64,000 bases of DNA from Thiogranum longum. Lineage in GTDB: Bacteria > Pseudomonadota > Gammaproteobacteria > DSM-19610. Position 1 is the stretch's first letter. Every line of letters begins with the position of its first letter. Shown here one piece after another: positions 26,430 to 35,595 of the stretch. The position numbers and the translations under genes are program-made. The notes below the pieces were generated by a model, which did not search any database, was not told the DNA's origin, and saw only the letters and a program-made list of their open reading frames with translations. The stretch lies in assembly GCF_004339085.1 (NCBI RefSeq), contig NZ_SMFX01000001.1:943227-1007226 (forward strand), given 5' to 3'.

Positions 26430-27503
26430 TTACAGCTTCCACTCGAACATGAGGGTGCCAAAGGCATTATCGGCATCCTCTGCGGCATCGATACTGGCGG
26501 TTTCCACCGTATCGGTAGTGAAGGTCCAGTCCATGTGCGCACCCCAGCGTGGCGTTTCATAGTGAAAGCCGATGTTGAGCATAAACACGTAGGGCTCCTT
26601 GTCGATGCTGTGGCTGTTCTGGAAAACGTTACCGTCCAGTAAAAGATTATGTGCAATGGCTATGGCCGAAGCGGTAATAGAAGTATACAGGGATGGTTCA
26701 GATGGCAATGCCGGTGACAAGGTGGCGTCATAAATCATGCTGTGCCCGATTGGATCCGGGTAGTAGGTGAAGCCTCCGGGTATGTTCCGGCCAATGCGGG
26801 TTTCCAGGCGCACGGCTGCCAGCGTAAACAGGGTGCCCAGTGCGGCGTGCCCATCGATCGTGGCATCCCACTTCAGGCCTGAAGGACCGCCGCCGCGGTA
26901 AAACTTCTTCTTGCGCATGTAATTCACGTTGAGTACAGGCTCGCTGTTCAGCTGGTTGTTCCAGCCTTCCGCTTCATTCACACCCAGCAGTCTGTGAACA
27001 AAATTCTGCGAAGGTTCGCCCAGTGCGGCAGGGCCAACGACGCCCAGCGTTAATTCGATGCCGTGAAATGTTTCATCGTTGTAGGTGATCCAGGTGCTTT
27101 GCACGGCAATGATGGCGGCGTAAGGTACATCATCCTTGATGAGTTTCGACTCGCTGAGCCTGGCCGGTGTCTGAATGATTTGCCCGATCGACAGGTTGAA
27201 ACGTTTGTACAAGTTGTCATTCTGCAGGCCTGGCAGTCGTCCACCGAGCCTGGCCAGTTGTTGTGCCGGCGATTCAAGCCGTGCCCAGTCATCGCCTGTC
27301 GCCGAGTGATACTGGAAACTCCAGCCGCTGGAAAACTGGTTATCCGACCCGACAAACAGGTCATTATCAAACTCGAGCCGGTACTTGGCGGCTTCTCTCA
27401 GGTGGAGGTTGGCGTTACCGGTTGGCGCCGCCTGAGCCGATTCCTGGCAAGCGGACAGGATTATCAGTATCAGGAGCGAAAACAGCGGGGTTGGGTAGCT
27501 CAT
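26430..27503 (-). CDS. LpxR-like (DUF2219) outer-membrane lipid A deacylase family protein
   Basis: The 357-residue protein has an N-terminal signal with a possible lipobox (LSAC at about residues 16-19). After it come the family motifs: LEFDNDLFVGSDNQFSSGW and LTLGVVGPAALGEPSQNFVHRL, which include the Asn-Asp and His residues of the LpxR active site. The rest is beta-rich, ending in WKL. LpxR removes the 3'-acyloxyacyl chain of lipid A in the outer membrane. Specific substrate cannot be proved here. The start at 27503 is preferred; an earlier in-frame start would overlap the palindrome at 27539-27554. Confidence 0.8.
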   Translation of the reverse strand: MSYPTPLFSLLILIILSACQESAQAAPTGNANLHLREAAKYRLEFDNDLFVGSDNQFSSGWSFQYHSATGDDWARLESPAQQLARLGGRLPGLQNDNLYKRFNLSIGQIIQTPARLSESKLIKDDVPYAAIIAVQSTWITYNDETFHGIELTLGVVGPAALGEPSQNFVHRLLGVNEAEGWNNQLNSEPVLNVNYMRKKKFYRGGGPSGLKWDATIDGHAALGTLFTLAAVRLETRIGRNIPGGFTYYPDPIGHSMIYDATLSPALPSEPSLYTSITASAIAIAHNLLLDGNVFQNSHSIDKEPYVFMLNIGFHYETPRWGAHMDWTFTTDTVETASIDAAEDADNAFGTLMFEWKL

Positions 27504-27538
27504 TATCCAGGTATTCCTGCCAGGTTTTGCCGTGCACA

Positions 27539-27581
27539 TGTAACCCAGGTGACAGCAAAAATAACGTTGATAGTCTAGGCT
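27539..27581 (+). promoter_or_regulatory. Crp/Fnr-type class II promoter for the Usp fusion gene
   Basis: The palindrome TGTAACCCAGGTGACA lies at 27539-27554 and TAGGCT at 27576-27581 begins 21 bases later. The predicted start is near 27588, 31 bases before the ATG at 27619. The hexamer at the same distance on the minus strand (GGAATA) is not -10-like, so the LpxR-like gene is probably not driven from this site. Confidence 0.78.
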
Positions 27582-27618
27582 TTGTATCAGTTTAACACAT
27601 GCGCTCAGGAGTGCTCAC

Positions 27619-28440
27619 ATGTTCGAAATCATACCGGTTAACGAAGAAAATATTCTTGCATTCAAGGCCAGTGGGAAGCTGACTGACAAGGACTACAAGA
27701 CCTTTTTGCCGAAACTGGAAGCGCTGATACGTGAGTATGGCGTTATTTCCCTCTATGTCGAGCTGGAGGATTTCCAGGGCTGGGAACCCGGTGCGGCATG
27801 GGACGACTTGCGTTTCGGTCTTCAGCACGACAAGGATTTCAAGCGTATTGCCATTGTCGGGGATAACGCTCTCGAGCACCTGGGTGTGGGGCTTGCAAAC
27901 TTTTTTACCCATACCGAGATGCGTTTCTTTGACAAGTCCGAGGCTGACAAGGCCTGGGACTGGCTGAGAGAGAAGCCCGAGCAGAAGGACAGGGTCAGGC
28001 CAGTGACGCCCTACCGGAATATTCTGCTGGCGACCGACTTTTCTGTCTGGTCAGAGCGTGCAGCGCACCGGGCACGGGAATTATGTACACAATATGACGC
28101 GAAGCTGCATGTACTGCACATAGTAGAGCCATTGGTGTTTTATTACGACGACTATGATCCGATACTTGCCAGTATGCCGCTGAACGACGAGACGCAGATT
28201 GTGCAGGCCGAAGACAGTATGAAGAAGTTTGCCGAGCGTACGCAACTGGGCAAGGATACCGACCTTGAGGTGCAGTGGGGCACACCAAAGTGGTCTATTG
28301 TTTCCTGGGCGCGTGAAAAAGCTGTTGACCTGATCATCGTCGGTTCACACGGACGGCATGGTATAGAGCGCCTGCTGGGCTCGGTCAGCAGTGGTGTGCT
28401 GCACCAGGCGCATTGTGATGTGCTGGTCGTGAAACCCTGA
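27619..28440 (+). CDS. SpoIIAA-like (STAS-related) domain fused to universal stress protein domain
   Basis: The 273-residue protein has two domains. Residues 1 to about 125 match the SpoIIAA-like/DUF3478 fold (ENILAFKASGKLTDKDYKTF, LYVELEDFQGW). Residues about 130-273 form a universal stress protein domain (NILLATDFSVWSERAAHRAREL and the C-terminal VDLIIVGSHGRHGIERLLGSVSSGVLHQAHCDVLVVKP, with the GxxG-x(9)-G(S/T) ATP-binding pattern). Usp domains bind ATP and aid survival in energy starvation. The SpoIIAA-like part may add a protein- or lipid-binding switch. It follows an independent class II promoter and converges with the permease gene. Confidence 0.86.
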   Translation: MFEIIPVNEENILAFKASGKLTDKDYKTFLPKLEALIREYGVISLYVELEDFQGWEPGAAWDDLRFGLQHDKDFKRIAIVGDNALEHLGVGLANFFTHTEMRFFDKSEADKAWDWLREKPEQKDRVRPVTPYRNILLATDFSVWSERAAHRARELCTQYDAKLHVLHIVEPLVFYYDDYDPILASMPLNDETQIVQAEDSMKKFAERTQLGKDTDLEVQWGTPKWSIVSWAREKAVDLIIVGSHGRHGIERLLGSVSSGVLHQAHCDVLVVKP

Positions 28441-28442
28441 TA

Positions 28443-29759
28443 TCAGTCTTCATCAGGACGAAGGATACAGCGGCGCTGGCTGAACAGCAGCTCTGCGGCG
28501 ATAATTGCAAGGTACATTATACCGATCCAGTACAGGCTCTCGCGGCTGGTTTCCCACAGGTAGAATACCAGTGCCAGCCATGAGGCCAGAGACAAAAGCA
28601 GGCCTGCCAGCGGCAACAGGGCATTGCCACCGGTTTTATCCCGCAACAGGCAGGCCGACAGGTTGATCAGGGCGAAGATCAGCAGGAACGTAGAGCTGGC
28701 AAATGATGAAATGATCGTCAGGTTGGCGGTGTTCACGAACACCAGTGTCACCAGGGTAATGGCGATCAGGCTGAACCAGGGGATATTGTTCTGCCGGCGC
28801 CGAAAGCCAAAGGCCGACGGCAGGGCTTTTTGTGTCGCCATGATCATACCCAGCCGAGCGGTGCCGAACAGGGTGGCATTGATGGCAGAGGCGGTAGAAA
28901 ACAGTGCTGCAAGCCCGATCAGCTGAAAGCCGGCCTCGCCCAGGAAAGGTTTGGCTGCCACGGCCAGTGCATATTCCTTGTAACGTGTTATTTCATCCGG
29001 CAACAGGTTTCCTGTTGCCACAATCGAGACCAGAACATAAATGGCGATGGTAACGGCAATCGACCACATGATGGCACGCGTCAGGTTTCGCTGCGGGTCT
29101 TCCATTTCGTTAATGGCATTGGGAATCAGTTCGAAGCCTTCGTAGGCTACAAAGATCAGTGCTGCCCCCATCACAACACCACCGTACCCCTGGTTGAAAA
29201 CCGGCAGCAGGTGGTCGGACCTGACATAGAACAGGCCTATCACGGCAAACAGCCCGAGGATAATGACCTTGATGGTTACAATCACCAGTTCACTGGTGCC
29301 GCTTGCCTTGATGCCGTACAGGTTTACACCAAGAAAGCTCAACAGAATAAGCGTTTCCAGGAAATGATGCACAGCCGGGTTTGCCCCGTCGGCGCCCAGC
29401 ATGGCACTGCCATAGACGCCGAAGGTAAAAGCATACAACGACAGGGTGCCGACATAGCCAACGAGCAGTAGCCAGCCACCAATCGCTGCAACATTCTGGT
29501 TACTGAAGGCGTGTTCGATAAACGTGAAGCTGCCACCACTGGACTGGTAGACCAGTCCCAGCCGGGCGTAGGACAGGCCGGTCAGCAGGGCGATACAGCC
29601 GCCCAGTGCAAAAGCAATCGGTGCCGCGTGGCCGGCCTGTGCAATGGCCAGACCGAGCACGGAGAAGATCCCGCCGCCCACCATGCCGCCTATACCCATG
29701 GCGATAACTTCTTTCAGGGTGAGCTTGCTGTCCCCGTTTCCGGATTGTCCGTTTGCCAT
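28443..29759 (-). CDS. APC-superfamily amino acid permease
   Basis: The 438-residue protein has about twelve membrane segments. The first carries the APC substrate-binding glycine motif GGMVGGGIFSVLGLAI, and the sixth contains AYEGFELIPNAINEME, similar to the GxG/FEG region. It moves an amino acid or amine with protons or by exchange; the substrate is not evident. It is the last gene of the dnaJ-cbpM-ppsA-hdeD-glgP operon, 38 bases behind the glucan phosphorylase. In this company an amino-acid-linked acid tolerance or carbon supply role is possible. Confidence 0.84.
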   Translation of the reverse strand: MANGQSGNGDSKLTLKEVIAMGIGGMVGGGIFSVLGLAIAQAGHAAPIAFALGGCIALLTGLSYARLGLVYQSSGGSFTFIEHAFSNQNVAAIGGWLLLVGYVGTLSLYAFTFGVYGSAMLGADGANPAVHHFLETLILLSFLGVNLYGIKASGTSELVIVTIKVIILGLFAVIGLFYVRSDHLLPVFNQGYGGVVMGAALIFVAYEGFELIPNAINEMEDPQRNLTRAIMWSIAVTIAIYVLVSIVATGNLLPDEITRYKEYALAVAAKPFLGEAGFQLIGLAALFSTASAINATLFGTARLGMIMATQKALPSAFGFRRRQNNIPWFSLIAITLVTLVFVNTANLTIISSFASSTFLLIFALINLSACLLRDKTGGNALLPLAGLLLSLASWLALVFYLWETSRESLYWIGIMYLAIIAAELLFSQRRCILRPDED

Positions 29760-29797
29760 GTGCAGGCCCTGGTGAATGGTTGTTAAGCAGCGAGGCT

Positions 29798-32311
29798 TCA
29801 GGTGTACCAGTAAACCGGGCTGGCTTCGAGCGGGATTGCCACTTTCGGGAAAAACGGGACGACGCGTGGTGTGTAATCCGTAATCGGCCGGTTTGCAGGT
29901 ACGCTACCCGTGTAGGTAAAGGCGTTAACAGCACCGGCCAGTGGTGGACCGCACTGTAATCTGCTGCGCACCGGTGCGCCCCCGTCGATACCTTCTGCGT
30001 AGAGTTCGACCTGCACGGCTTCCACCGGTACATCGTCGAGGTAGACCTGGACCTCGAACTGATATGCGTCGCCACGGGTGGTTTTGCTGACATTGCCAAA
30101 GTGGATGCGCGGGCTGTGACGCAGCAGTGTGTCGTGCCAGCGTTCGATGGCAGACACCTGTTCAGGGTTGTCGCGACGATCGCGATAGTTATCCGCGAGC
30201 GACAGGTAATAGTTTTCCGTGTACTCACGTAACATACGGTTGGTGGAATACTGCGTGGTCAGACATGCCATGCTTTCACGCATCCGGTTGACCCATTCCT
30301 GCGGAAGCCCGAGCTCGTCACGCTGGTAAAAGCAGGGGACGACCTCGGTCTCCAGGATACGGTACAACTCTCCGGCCTCGATGACATCCTGTGATGGCGC
30401 ATGCTCCAGCCTGTCACCTATCGCCCAGCCCACGTCCGGCGTCCAGGCCTCGGCCCACCAGCCGTCCAGTTCGGACAGGTTGAGTCCACCATTGACCAGC
30501 ACCTTCATGCCGCTGGTGCCACTGGCCTCCCAGGGTCTGCGCGGTGTATTGATCCAGACGTCCACGCCCTGTGTAAGCCGGGCGGCCACGTCGAGGTCAT
30601 AGTCTTCGATAAATACCACACGGTCCCAGACCTGGTATGTCGAGATAAAATCATGCCACTGACGCAGCATGGTCTTGCCATCGTTATCGCGCGGGTGTGC
30701 TTTGCCGGCAAGAATCAATTGTACCGGGCGGTCACGGTTTGTCAGCAGACGTAACAGGCGTGCCGGGTCCTGCAACAGCAGGTTAGGTCGTTTGTATTCA
30801 GCGAAGCGACGGGCAAAACCCAGTGTCAGGGCATCCGGTTCCAGTATTTCACTGCACTGGCTGGCATCGGGGCGTGTGGCGCCACGGCTGCATTGCTGAT
30901 GTGCGAGGCGGCGGCGAACAAACTCTACCAGTCGCTGCCGGCCGGTGGTGCGGAATTGCCAGAGTGTTTCATTCGATACCTTGCGCAGATCCTCCTCAAC
31001 CGTTTCCAGCGTGCCCAGCCAGCGGGACTTTCCACAGCTTTCGGTCCACAGGGTGTCGGCAGCAGCCGAGTCCCAGCTCGGGACGTGTACGCCGTTGGTG
31101 ACGTGACCAACAGGGACTTCGGCCTCGGGCCAGCGCGGAAACAGTGGCAGGAAAATCCGTCGGCTGACTTCTCCGTGCAGGCGACTGACACCATTCACGG
31201 CACCGGCACCGCGTAACGCGAGGTAGGCCATGTTGAACCCTTCGTGCAGGTTACCCGCATGGCTTCGACCCAGTGTGAGCAGTTCATCAATGCTGATTTC
31301 CATCTGCTCCGCGAGGGTGCCGAGGTACAGGCTTGTCAGTTCGGGTTCAAATACATCGAAGCCGGCGGCGACCGGTGTATGGGTTGTGAACAGGTTTCCG
31401 GCCCGGGTGGCACGTAGCGCATGGCGGAAGCTGACCTTGTAACGCTGCATGAATAAACGGCAGCGTTCGAGTATGGCGAATGCAGCGTGTCCCTCGTTGA
31501 GGTGGCATACGGGACTATCGATACCCAGGGTTTCCAGCAGTCGCCAGCCACCGATACCAAGCGCCATTTCCTGTTGCAGGCGCATTTCATGGCCACCACC
31601 ATACAGCTCGCTGGTGATACCGCGGTCGCCGGGGTCGTTCAACGGATCATTGCTGTCGAGCAGCAGCAGGGTACGACGTCCAACCTGCGCCCGCCAGGTG
31701 CGAAGGTCCAGGTTACGCCCGGGCAGTTCGATACTGATGCGTACCCACTCGCCCTGGTCATCGCGCAACGGTACAACGGGCAGCATGGTCGGGTCATTAT
31801 AAGGATAGAACTCGATCTGCTCACCGTGCACGTTCAGTGCCTGGCGGAAGTAGCCGCGCTGGTATAAAAGCCCGATTCCGATGACAGGCACATCGAGGTC
31901 GCAAGCCGTTTTAAGGAAATCACCGGCCAGTACGCCGAGGCCGCCGGAGTAAATGGGCAGGGACTCACAGATGCCGAACTCCATGCTGAAGTAGGCGATG
32001 TGTCCCTTGAAATCACCGTCAATCTCACGTGAAAACCAGGACTGTTCGGCAAAGTGCGCTTCGCGTGCGTCCAGTTGTTTTTGTAACAGGTCAAGGAAGT
32101 CCCGGTCTTCGGCCAGTGTGCCAAGCCGCAAGTCGGATACTGTCTCGAGCATCAGCCAGGGGTTGGCGGTTTTATCCCACAGCTCCGGGTCGAGTTGACG
32201 CCACAGTACATCGCTGCCATGGTGCCAGCTCCAGCGCAGATCAAGCGCCAGCGTAACCAGCCCATGCAGTGCATCGGGCATGGAACGCGGCAGGTAATGT
32301 CCAGTTTGCAC
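29798..32311 (-). CDS. glgP: Alpha-glucan (glycogen) phosphorylase
   Basis: This 837-residue protein is a glycogen/starch phosphorylase of the short bacterial-archaeal class: LALDLRWSWHH, the glucosyltransferase core GLGVLAGDFLKTACDLDVP, and the pyridoxal phosphate lysine in EASGTSGMKVLVNGGLNLSELDGW. It releases glucose 1-phosphate from alpha-1,4-glucan, which saves ATP compared with hydrolysis. The GTG at 32311 gives the conserved N-terminus; an ATG ten codons later is possible. Its presence implies a stored glucan, although no glycogen synthase lies in the window. Confidence 0.9.
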   Translation of the reverse strand: MQTGHYLPRSMPDALHGLVTLALDLRWSWHHGSDVLWRQLDPELWDKTANPWLMLETVSDLRLGTLAEDRDFLDLLQKQLDAREAHFAEQSWFSREIDGDFKGHIAYFSMEFGICESLPIYSGGLGVLAGDFLKTACDLDVPVIGIGLLYQRGYFRQALNVHGEQIEFYPYNDPTMLPVVPLRDDQGEWVRISIELPGRNLDLRTWRAQVGRRTLLLLDSNDPLNDPGDRGITSELYGGGHEMRLQQEMALGIGGWRLLETLGIDSPVCHLNEGHAAFAILERCRLFMQRYKVSFRHALRATRAGNLFTTHTPVAAGFDVFEPELTSLYLGTLAEQMEISIDELLTLGRSHAGNLHEGFNMAYLALRGAGAVNGVSRLHGEVSRRIFLPLFPRWPEAEVPVGHVTNGVHVPSWDSAAADTLWTESCGKSRWLGTLETVEEDLRKVSNETLWQFRTTGRQRLVEFVRRRLAHQQCSRGATRPDASQCSEILEPDALTLGFARRFAEYKRPNLLLQDPARLLRLLTNRDRPVQLILAGKAHPRDNDGKTMLRQWHDFISTYQVWDRVVFIEDYDLDVAARLTQGVDVWINTPRRPWEASGTSGMKVLVNGGLNLSELDGWWAEAWTPDVGWAIGDRLEHAPSQDVIEAGELYRILETEVVPCFYQRDELGLPQEWVNRMRESMACLTTQYSTNRMLREYTENYYLSLADNYRDRRDNPEQVSAIERWHDTLLRHSPRIHFGNVSKTTRGDAYQFEVQVYLDDVPVEAVQVELYAEGIDGGAPVRSRLQCGPPLAGAVNAFTYTGSVPANRPITDYTPRVVPFFPKVAIPLEASPVYWYT

Positions 32312-32327
32312 GAGACCCGACTACGCG

Positions 32328-32876
32328 TCAGATGACGGAGGACTTGCGTAATGCCCAACCGATGATAATCAGTGCCCAGCCATCAAACACCAGGCTGATA
32401 CTGACATACAGCCCGACCAGCCACAGTGAGGTTTCCGGCCACCCGACAAGAAACAGGATGGCCAGTGCCAGTGATACAATGCCGTTAAAGACCATCCAGC
32501 CCCAGCCACTGGCCGGACGAATAGCGCTTGCCAGAGCGAAACTGCCAAATGCATCAAGCAGCAGGTAGATCGACAGTAACATGCCAACAGCGGCTACGCC
32601 GGATAATGGATAGAACAGCATCAGGCCACCACTTACGATCAACAGTACCGGTTTCAGCCAGTCCATGAAGTTGCGGGCGTTGTATTGCCAGGTATGGTAG
32701 GCCCAGAACAGCCCGCCGGCAATCATCAGCCAGGCAATCAGGACACTGGTACCGAGTGAAACGACGGTTGGCAGCAGTATACCCACCGTGCCGAGTATGG
32801 CGAGCAGGATGCCGGTAATCAGGGTATAGCGGCCGAGGGTTCCTGGTGTTGGTAATGCAGGTTCTGGCTGGTTCAT
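32328..32876 (-). CDS. HdeD / DUF308 membrane protein
   Basis: The 182-residue protein has six hydrophobic segments in the HdeD pattern (LITGILLAILGTVGILLP, MIAGGLFWAYHTWQ, VLLIVSGGLMLFYPL, AVGMLLSIYLLLDAF, VSLALAILFLVGWP, SLWLVGLYVSISLVFDGW). HdeD is linked to acid resistance in E. coli; its biochemical activity is not known. The ATG overlaps the ppsA stop by four bases, and glgP begins 16 bases after its end. Confidence 0.85.
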   Translation of the reverse strand: MNQPEPALPTPGTLGRYTLITGILLAILGTVGILLPTVVSLGTSVLIAWLMIAGGLFWAYHTWQYNARNFMDWLKPVLLIVSGGLMLFYPLSGVAAVGMLLSIYLLLDAFGSFALASAIRPASGWGWMVFNGIVSLALAILFLVGWPETSLWLVGLYVSISLVFDGWALIIIGWALRKSSVI

Positions 32877-35287
32877 TCTTTGCTCCTTGTTGATTCGAGT
32901 TGAAGAACATGTCGAGTTGTTGCCAGCACGGTATCGGGGTTGAGGCTAATGGAATCAATACCGGTTTCGACCAGGAATTCCGCCATTTCCGGGTAATCGG
33001 AAGGCGCCTGCCCGCACAGGCCGGAATGCTTGCCGTTGCGTCGCGCGCCTTCGACGGCGAGGCGAATCATTTCTTTTACGCCAGGGTCGCGTTCGTCAAA
33101 GTCGAAGGAAACGATTTCGGAGTCGCGGTCGACGCCCAGTGTGAGCTGGGTCAAATCGTTCGAGCCAATCGAAAAACCGTCGAACAGTTTGGCAAACGCA
33201 TCGATCTGGATGACGTTGTTGGGGATCTCGCACATGACATAAACCTGCAGACCGTTGTCGCCGCGACCAAGGCCATTGTCCGCCATGGCCTTCAGTACCC
33301 GTTCGCCTTCTTCCACCCGCCGGCAGAAAGGGATCATAAGAATGACGTTGGTCAGCCCCATGTCGTTGCGTACACGTTTCATGGCGGCGCACTCGAGAGC
33401 AAACCCTTCGGCGTAATCGGGGTGTGTGTAACGTGAGGCACCCCGGAAACCCAGCATGGGGTTGTCTTCCTGCGGTTCGAAAAAGCCACCGCCGATCAGT
33501 GAGGCGTATTCGTTGGACTTGAAGTCCGACATGCGCACCACCACCGGCCTGGGCCAGAAGGCAGCGGCAATGGTACCCACACCTTCGGAAAGGTGTTTGA
33601 TAAAGAACTCGGTAGGGCTGTCGTAACCACGGCACAGGCTGTCGATCTGTTCGCGCTGGGCAGGGTCACGCACGCGCTCCGGGTGTAACAGGGCCATCGG
33701 GTGTGCCTTGATGGACTGGTTGATGATAAATTCCATGCGCGCCAGGCCCACGCCATCGTTGGGCAGGAACGAGGTCTTGAATGCCAGGTCGGGGTTGCCC
33801 AGGTTGAGCATGATACGGGTTTTTGGCCGCGACAGTTCGCCGAGGTCGGTGGTTTCACAAACGTAGTCCAGTTTACCGGCATAGACACGACCGCGGTCGC
33901 CCTGTGAGCAGTCCACCGTGACAGGTTCCCCGTCGGGGATAACCGCCGTGGCGTCGTCACAGCCGACAATGGCAGGAATACCCAGTTCACGTGCGACAAT
34001 GGCTGCGTGACAGGTGCGGCCACCACGGTTGGTGACAATGGCGGCGGCAATTTTCATCACCGGTTCCCAGTCCGGGGTGGTGGTATCGGCAACCAGTACT
34101 TCACCGGCCTGAAAGGTATTGAGCTGGCTGAGGTCACGGATCAAACGTGCATTACCACTGGCGATACGGGTGCCAACGGCATTACCAGTGGCGAGCACTT
34201 TGCCTTCTTCCCTGAGATGAAACACTTCGAGCATATTGCCGGTGACCTGCGAGGCGACTGTCTCAGGGCGGGCCTGGACCATATACAGTTCACCATCGAT
34301 GCCGTCTTTCGCCCACTCCATATCCATGGGTTTATCGTGACCCGCCTGACGACTGTAGTGCTTCTCGACCTTGATGGCATACTCGGCCAGTGTCAGTACA
34401 TCCTCATCGGAAACACAGAAACGCTGCCGGTCTTCGCGCGGTGTTGGTACGTTGCGTGTTGCCTCACGGGTACGCCCGGTGGCATAGATCATTTTGATTT
34501 TCTTCGAGCCCAGCTGGCGGCGCAGCACTGCGCGGTGGCCCTGTTCGAAGGTGGGCTTGTGGACGTAGAACTCATCAGGATCCACGGCACCCTGCACAAC
34601 ATTCTCGCCGAGCCCGTAGGCGCCTGTAATAAATACGACATCACGGAAGCCGGTTTCGGTATCCAGCGAGAACATCACGCCACTGGAAGCCAGGTCGGAA
34701 CGTACCATTTTCATGACGCCAATCGACAGGGAAACCTTGAAATGATCGAAGCCCTGGTCGACCCGGTAGTGAATGGCCCGGTCGGTGAACAGGCTGGCGA
34801 AACAGCGGCGGCAGGCATCGATCAGTTGTTCGTCGGTTTCGATGTTGAGGTAGGTATCCTGCTGGCCGGCAAAGCTGGCGTTGGGCAGGTCTTCCGCGGT
34901 AGCGGAACTGCGCACGGCGACGCTGATGTCGCCTTTGTACTGTGATTTCAGTGTGTGGAAGGCTTCCAGTATCTGTTCGCGCAGCGGGTCCGACAGGCCT
35001 GCAGCGTAGACAATTTCGCGTGCCTGTGCGCCGCATCGCGCCAGCTCATCGACATCATCGGGGTCAAGGGTGTTGAGGACGCCGTGTAATTTTTCCCACG
35101 CACCGGCATCATCGAGCATGCTGCGATAGGCTTCGGCCGTAATGGCAAAACCGTTGGGTATTTTTACTCCCTGCGGCGTGAGTTCGCGGTACATTTCACC
35201 CAGCGAGGCATTTTTGCCCCCGACCAGGGGAATGTCTTCGATGCCGAGCTCTTCGAACCAGCGGATATAGCGTTTTTTGTTGCTCAT
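32873..35287 (-). CDS. ppsA: Phosphoenolpyruvate synthase
   Basis: The 804-residue protein has the three domains of PEP synthase: the ATP-grasp-like N-terminal domain (LVGGKNASLGEMYREL, VAVRSSATAEDLPNASFAGQ), the phosphohistidine domain with GGRTCHAAIVARELGIPAIVG (catalytic H427), and the C-terminal PEP-binding barrel ending CGQAPSDYPEMAEFLVE. It converts pyruvate and ATP to PEP, AMP and phosphate for gluconeogenesis. In a glucan-breakdown operon it may run in reverse or feed pyruvate carbon back to sugar phosphate. The ATG overlaps the CbpM-like gene by four bases. Confidence 0.92.
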   Translation of the reverse strand: MSNKKRYIRWFEELGIEDIPLVGGKNASLGEMYRELTPQGVKIPNGFAITAEAYRSMLDDAGAWEKLHGVLNTLDPDDVDELARCGAQAREIVYAAGLSDPLREQILEAFHTLKSQYKGDISVAVRSSATAEDLPNASFAGQQDTYLNIETDEQLIDACRRCFASLFTDRAIHYRVDQGFDHFKVSLSIGVMKMVRSDLASSGVMFSLDTETGFRDVVFITGAYGLGENVVQGAVDPDEFYVHKPTFEQGHRAVLRRQLGSKKIKMIYATGRTREATRNVPTPREDRQRFCVSDEDVLTLAEYAIKVEKHYSRQAGHDKPMDMEWAKDGIDGELYMVQARPETVASQVTGNMLEVFHLREEGKVLATGNAVGTRIASGNARLIRDLSQLNTFQAGEVLVADTTTPDWEPVMKIAAAIVTNRGGRTCHAAIVARELGIPAIVGCDDATAVIPDGEPVTVDCSQGDRGRVYAGKLDYVCETTDLGELSRPKTRIMLNLGNPDLAFKTSFLPNDGVGLARMEFIINQSIKAHPMALLHPERVRDPAQREQIDSLCRGYDSPTEFFIKHLSEGVGTIAAAFWPRPVVVRMSDFKSNEYASLIGGGFFEPQEDNPMLGFRGASRYTHPDYAEGFALECAAMKRVRNDMGLTNVILMIPFCRRVEEGERVLKAMADNGLGRGDNGLQVYVMCEIPNNVIQIDAFAKLFDGFSIGSNDLTQLTLGVDRDSEIVSFDFDERDPGVKEMIRLAVEGARRNGKHSGLCGQAPSDYPEMAEFLVETGIDSISLNPDTVLATTRHVLQLESTRSKE

Positions 35288-35589
35288 CGTCCATGGCCTC
35301 GCAGTTGTATACGCAGTGTTTCTATCTCTTCGAGCAGGTCCAGCGCCAGCGCCACACCGGCAAGGTTGACCCCCAGGTCGCGTTGCAGTCGTGCAGCCAC
35401 CAGCGCCCTTTGCAGGGACACAGCGCTGAAGTACCAGCGTTCCGGGGAAGGGCCGCTGGGTTCAAGGACACCTTCATCCACCAGCTCGATAACCCATTCG
35501 GCATGTCGTGAGCAGGCCCGGCACAGTTCACCCAGTGACATCTGTGTCTGTTCGTCGATGACTACGCCATTCAGTATGTTTGTCGGCAT
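35284..35589 (-). CDS. cbpM: CbpM-like chaperone modulator
   Basis: This 101-residue protein has a MerR-like helix-turn-helix-related fold (MSLGELCRACSRHAEWVIELVDEGVLEPSG...WYFSAVSLQRALVAARLQRDLGVNLAGVALALDLLEEI). CbpM in E. coli binds and inhibits the J domain of CbpA, encoded just upstream here with a six-base gap. That neighbouring makes the CbpM assignment firm. It is then overlapped by ppsA. Confidence 0.82.
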   Translation of the reverse strand: MPTNILNGVVIDEQTQMSLGELCRACSRHAEWVIELVDEGVLEPSGPSPERWYFSAVSLQRALVAARLQRDLGVNLAGVALALDLLEEIETLRIQLRGHGR

Positions 35590-35595
35590 GGCTGC

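Noticed and set aside
34007-34945. Plus-strand frame opposite ppsA
   Set aside because: Antisense shadow with no recognisable domain.
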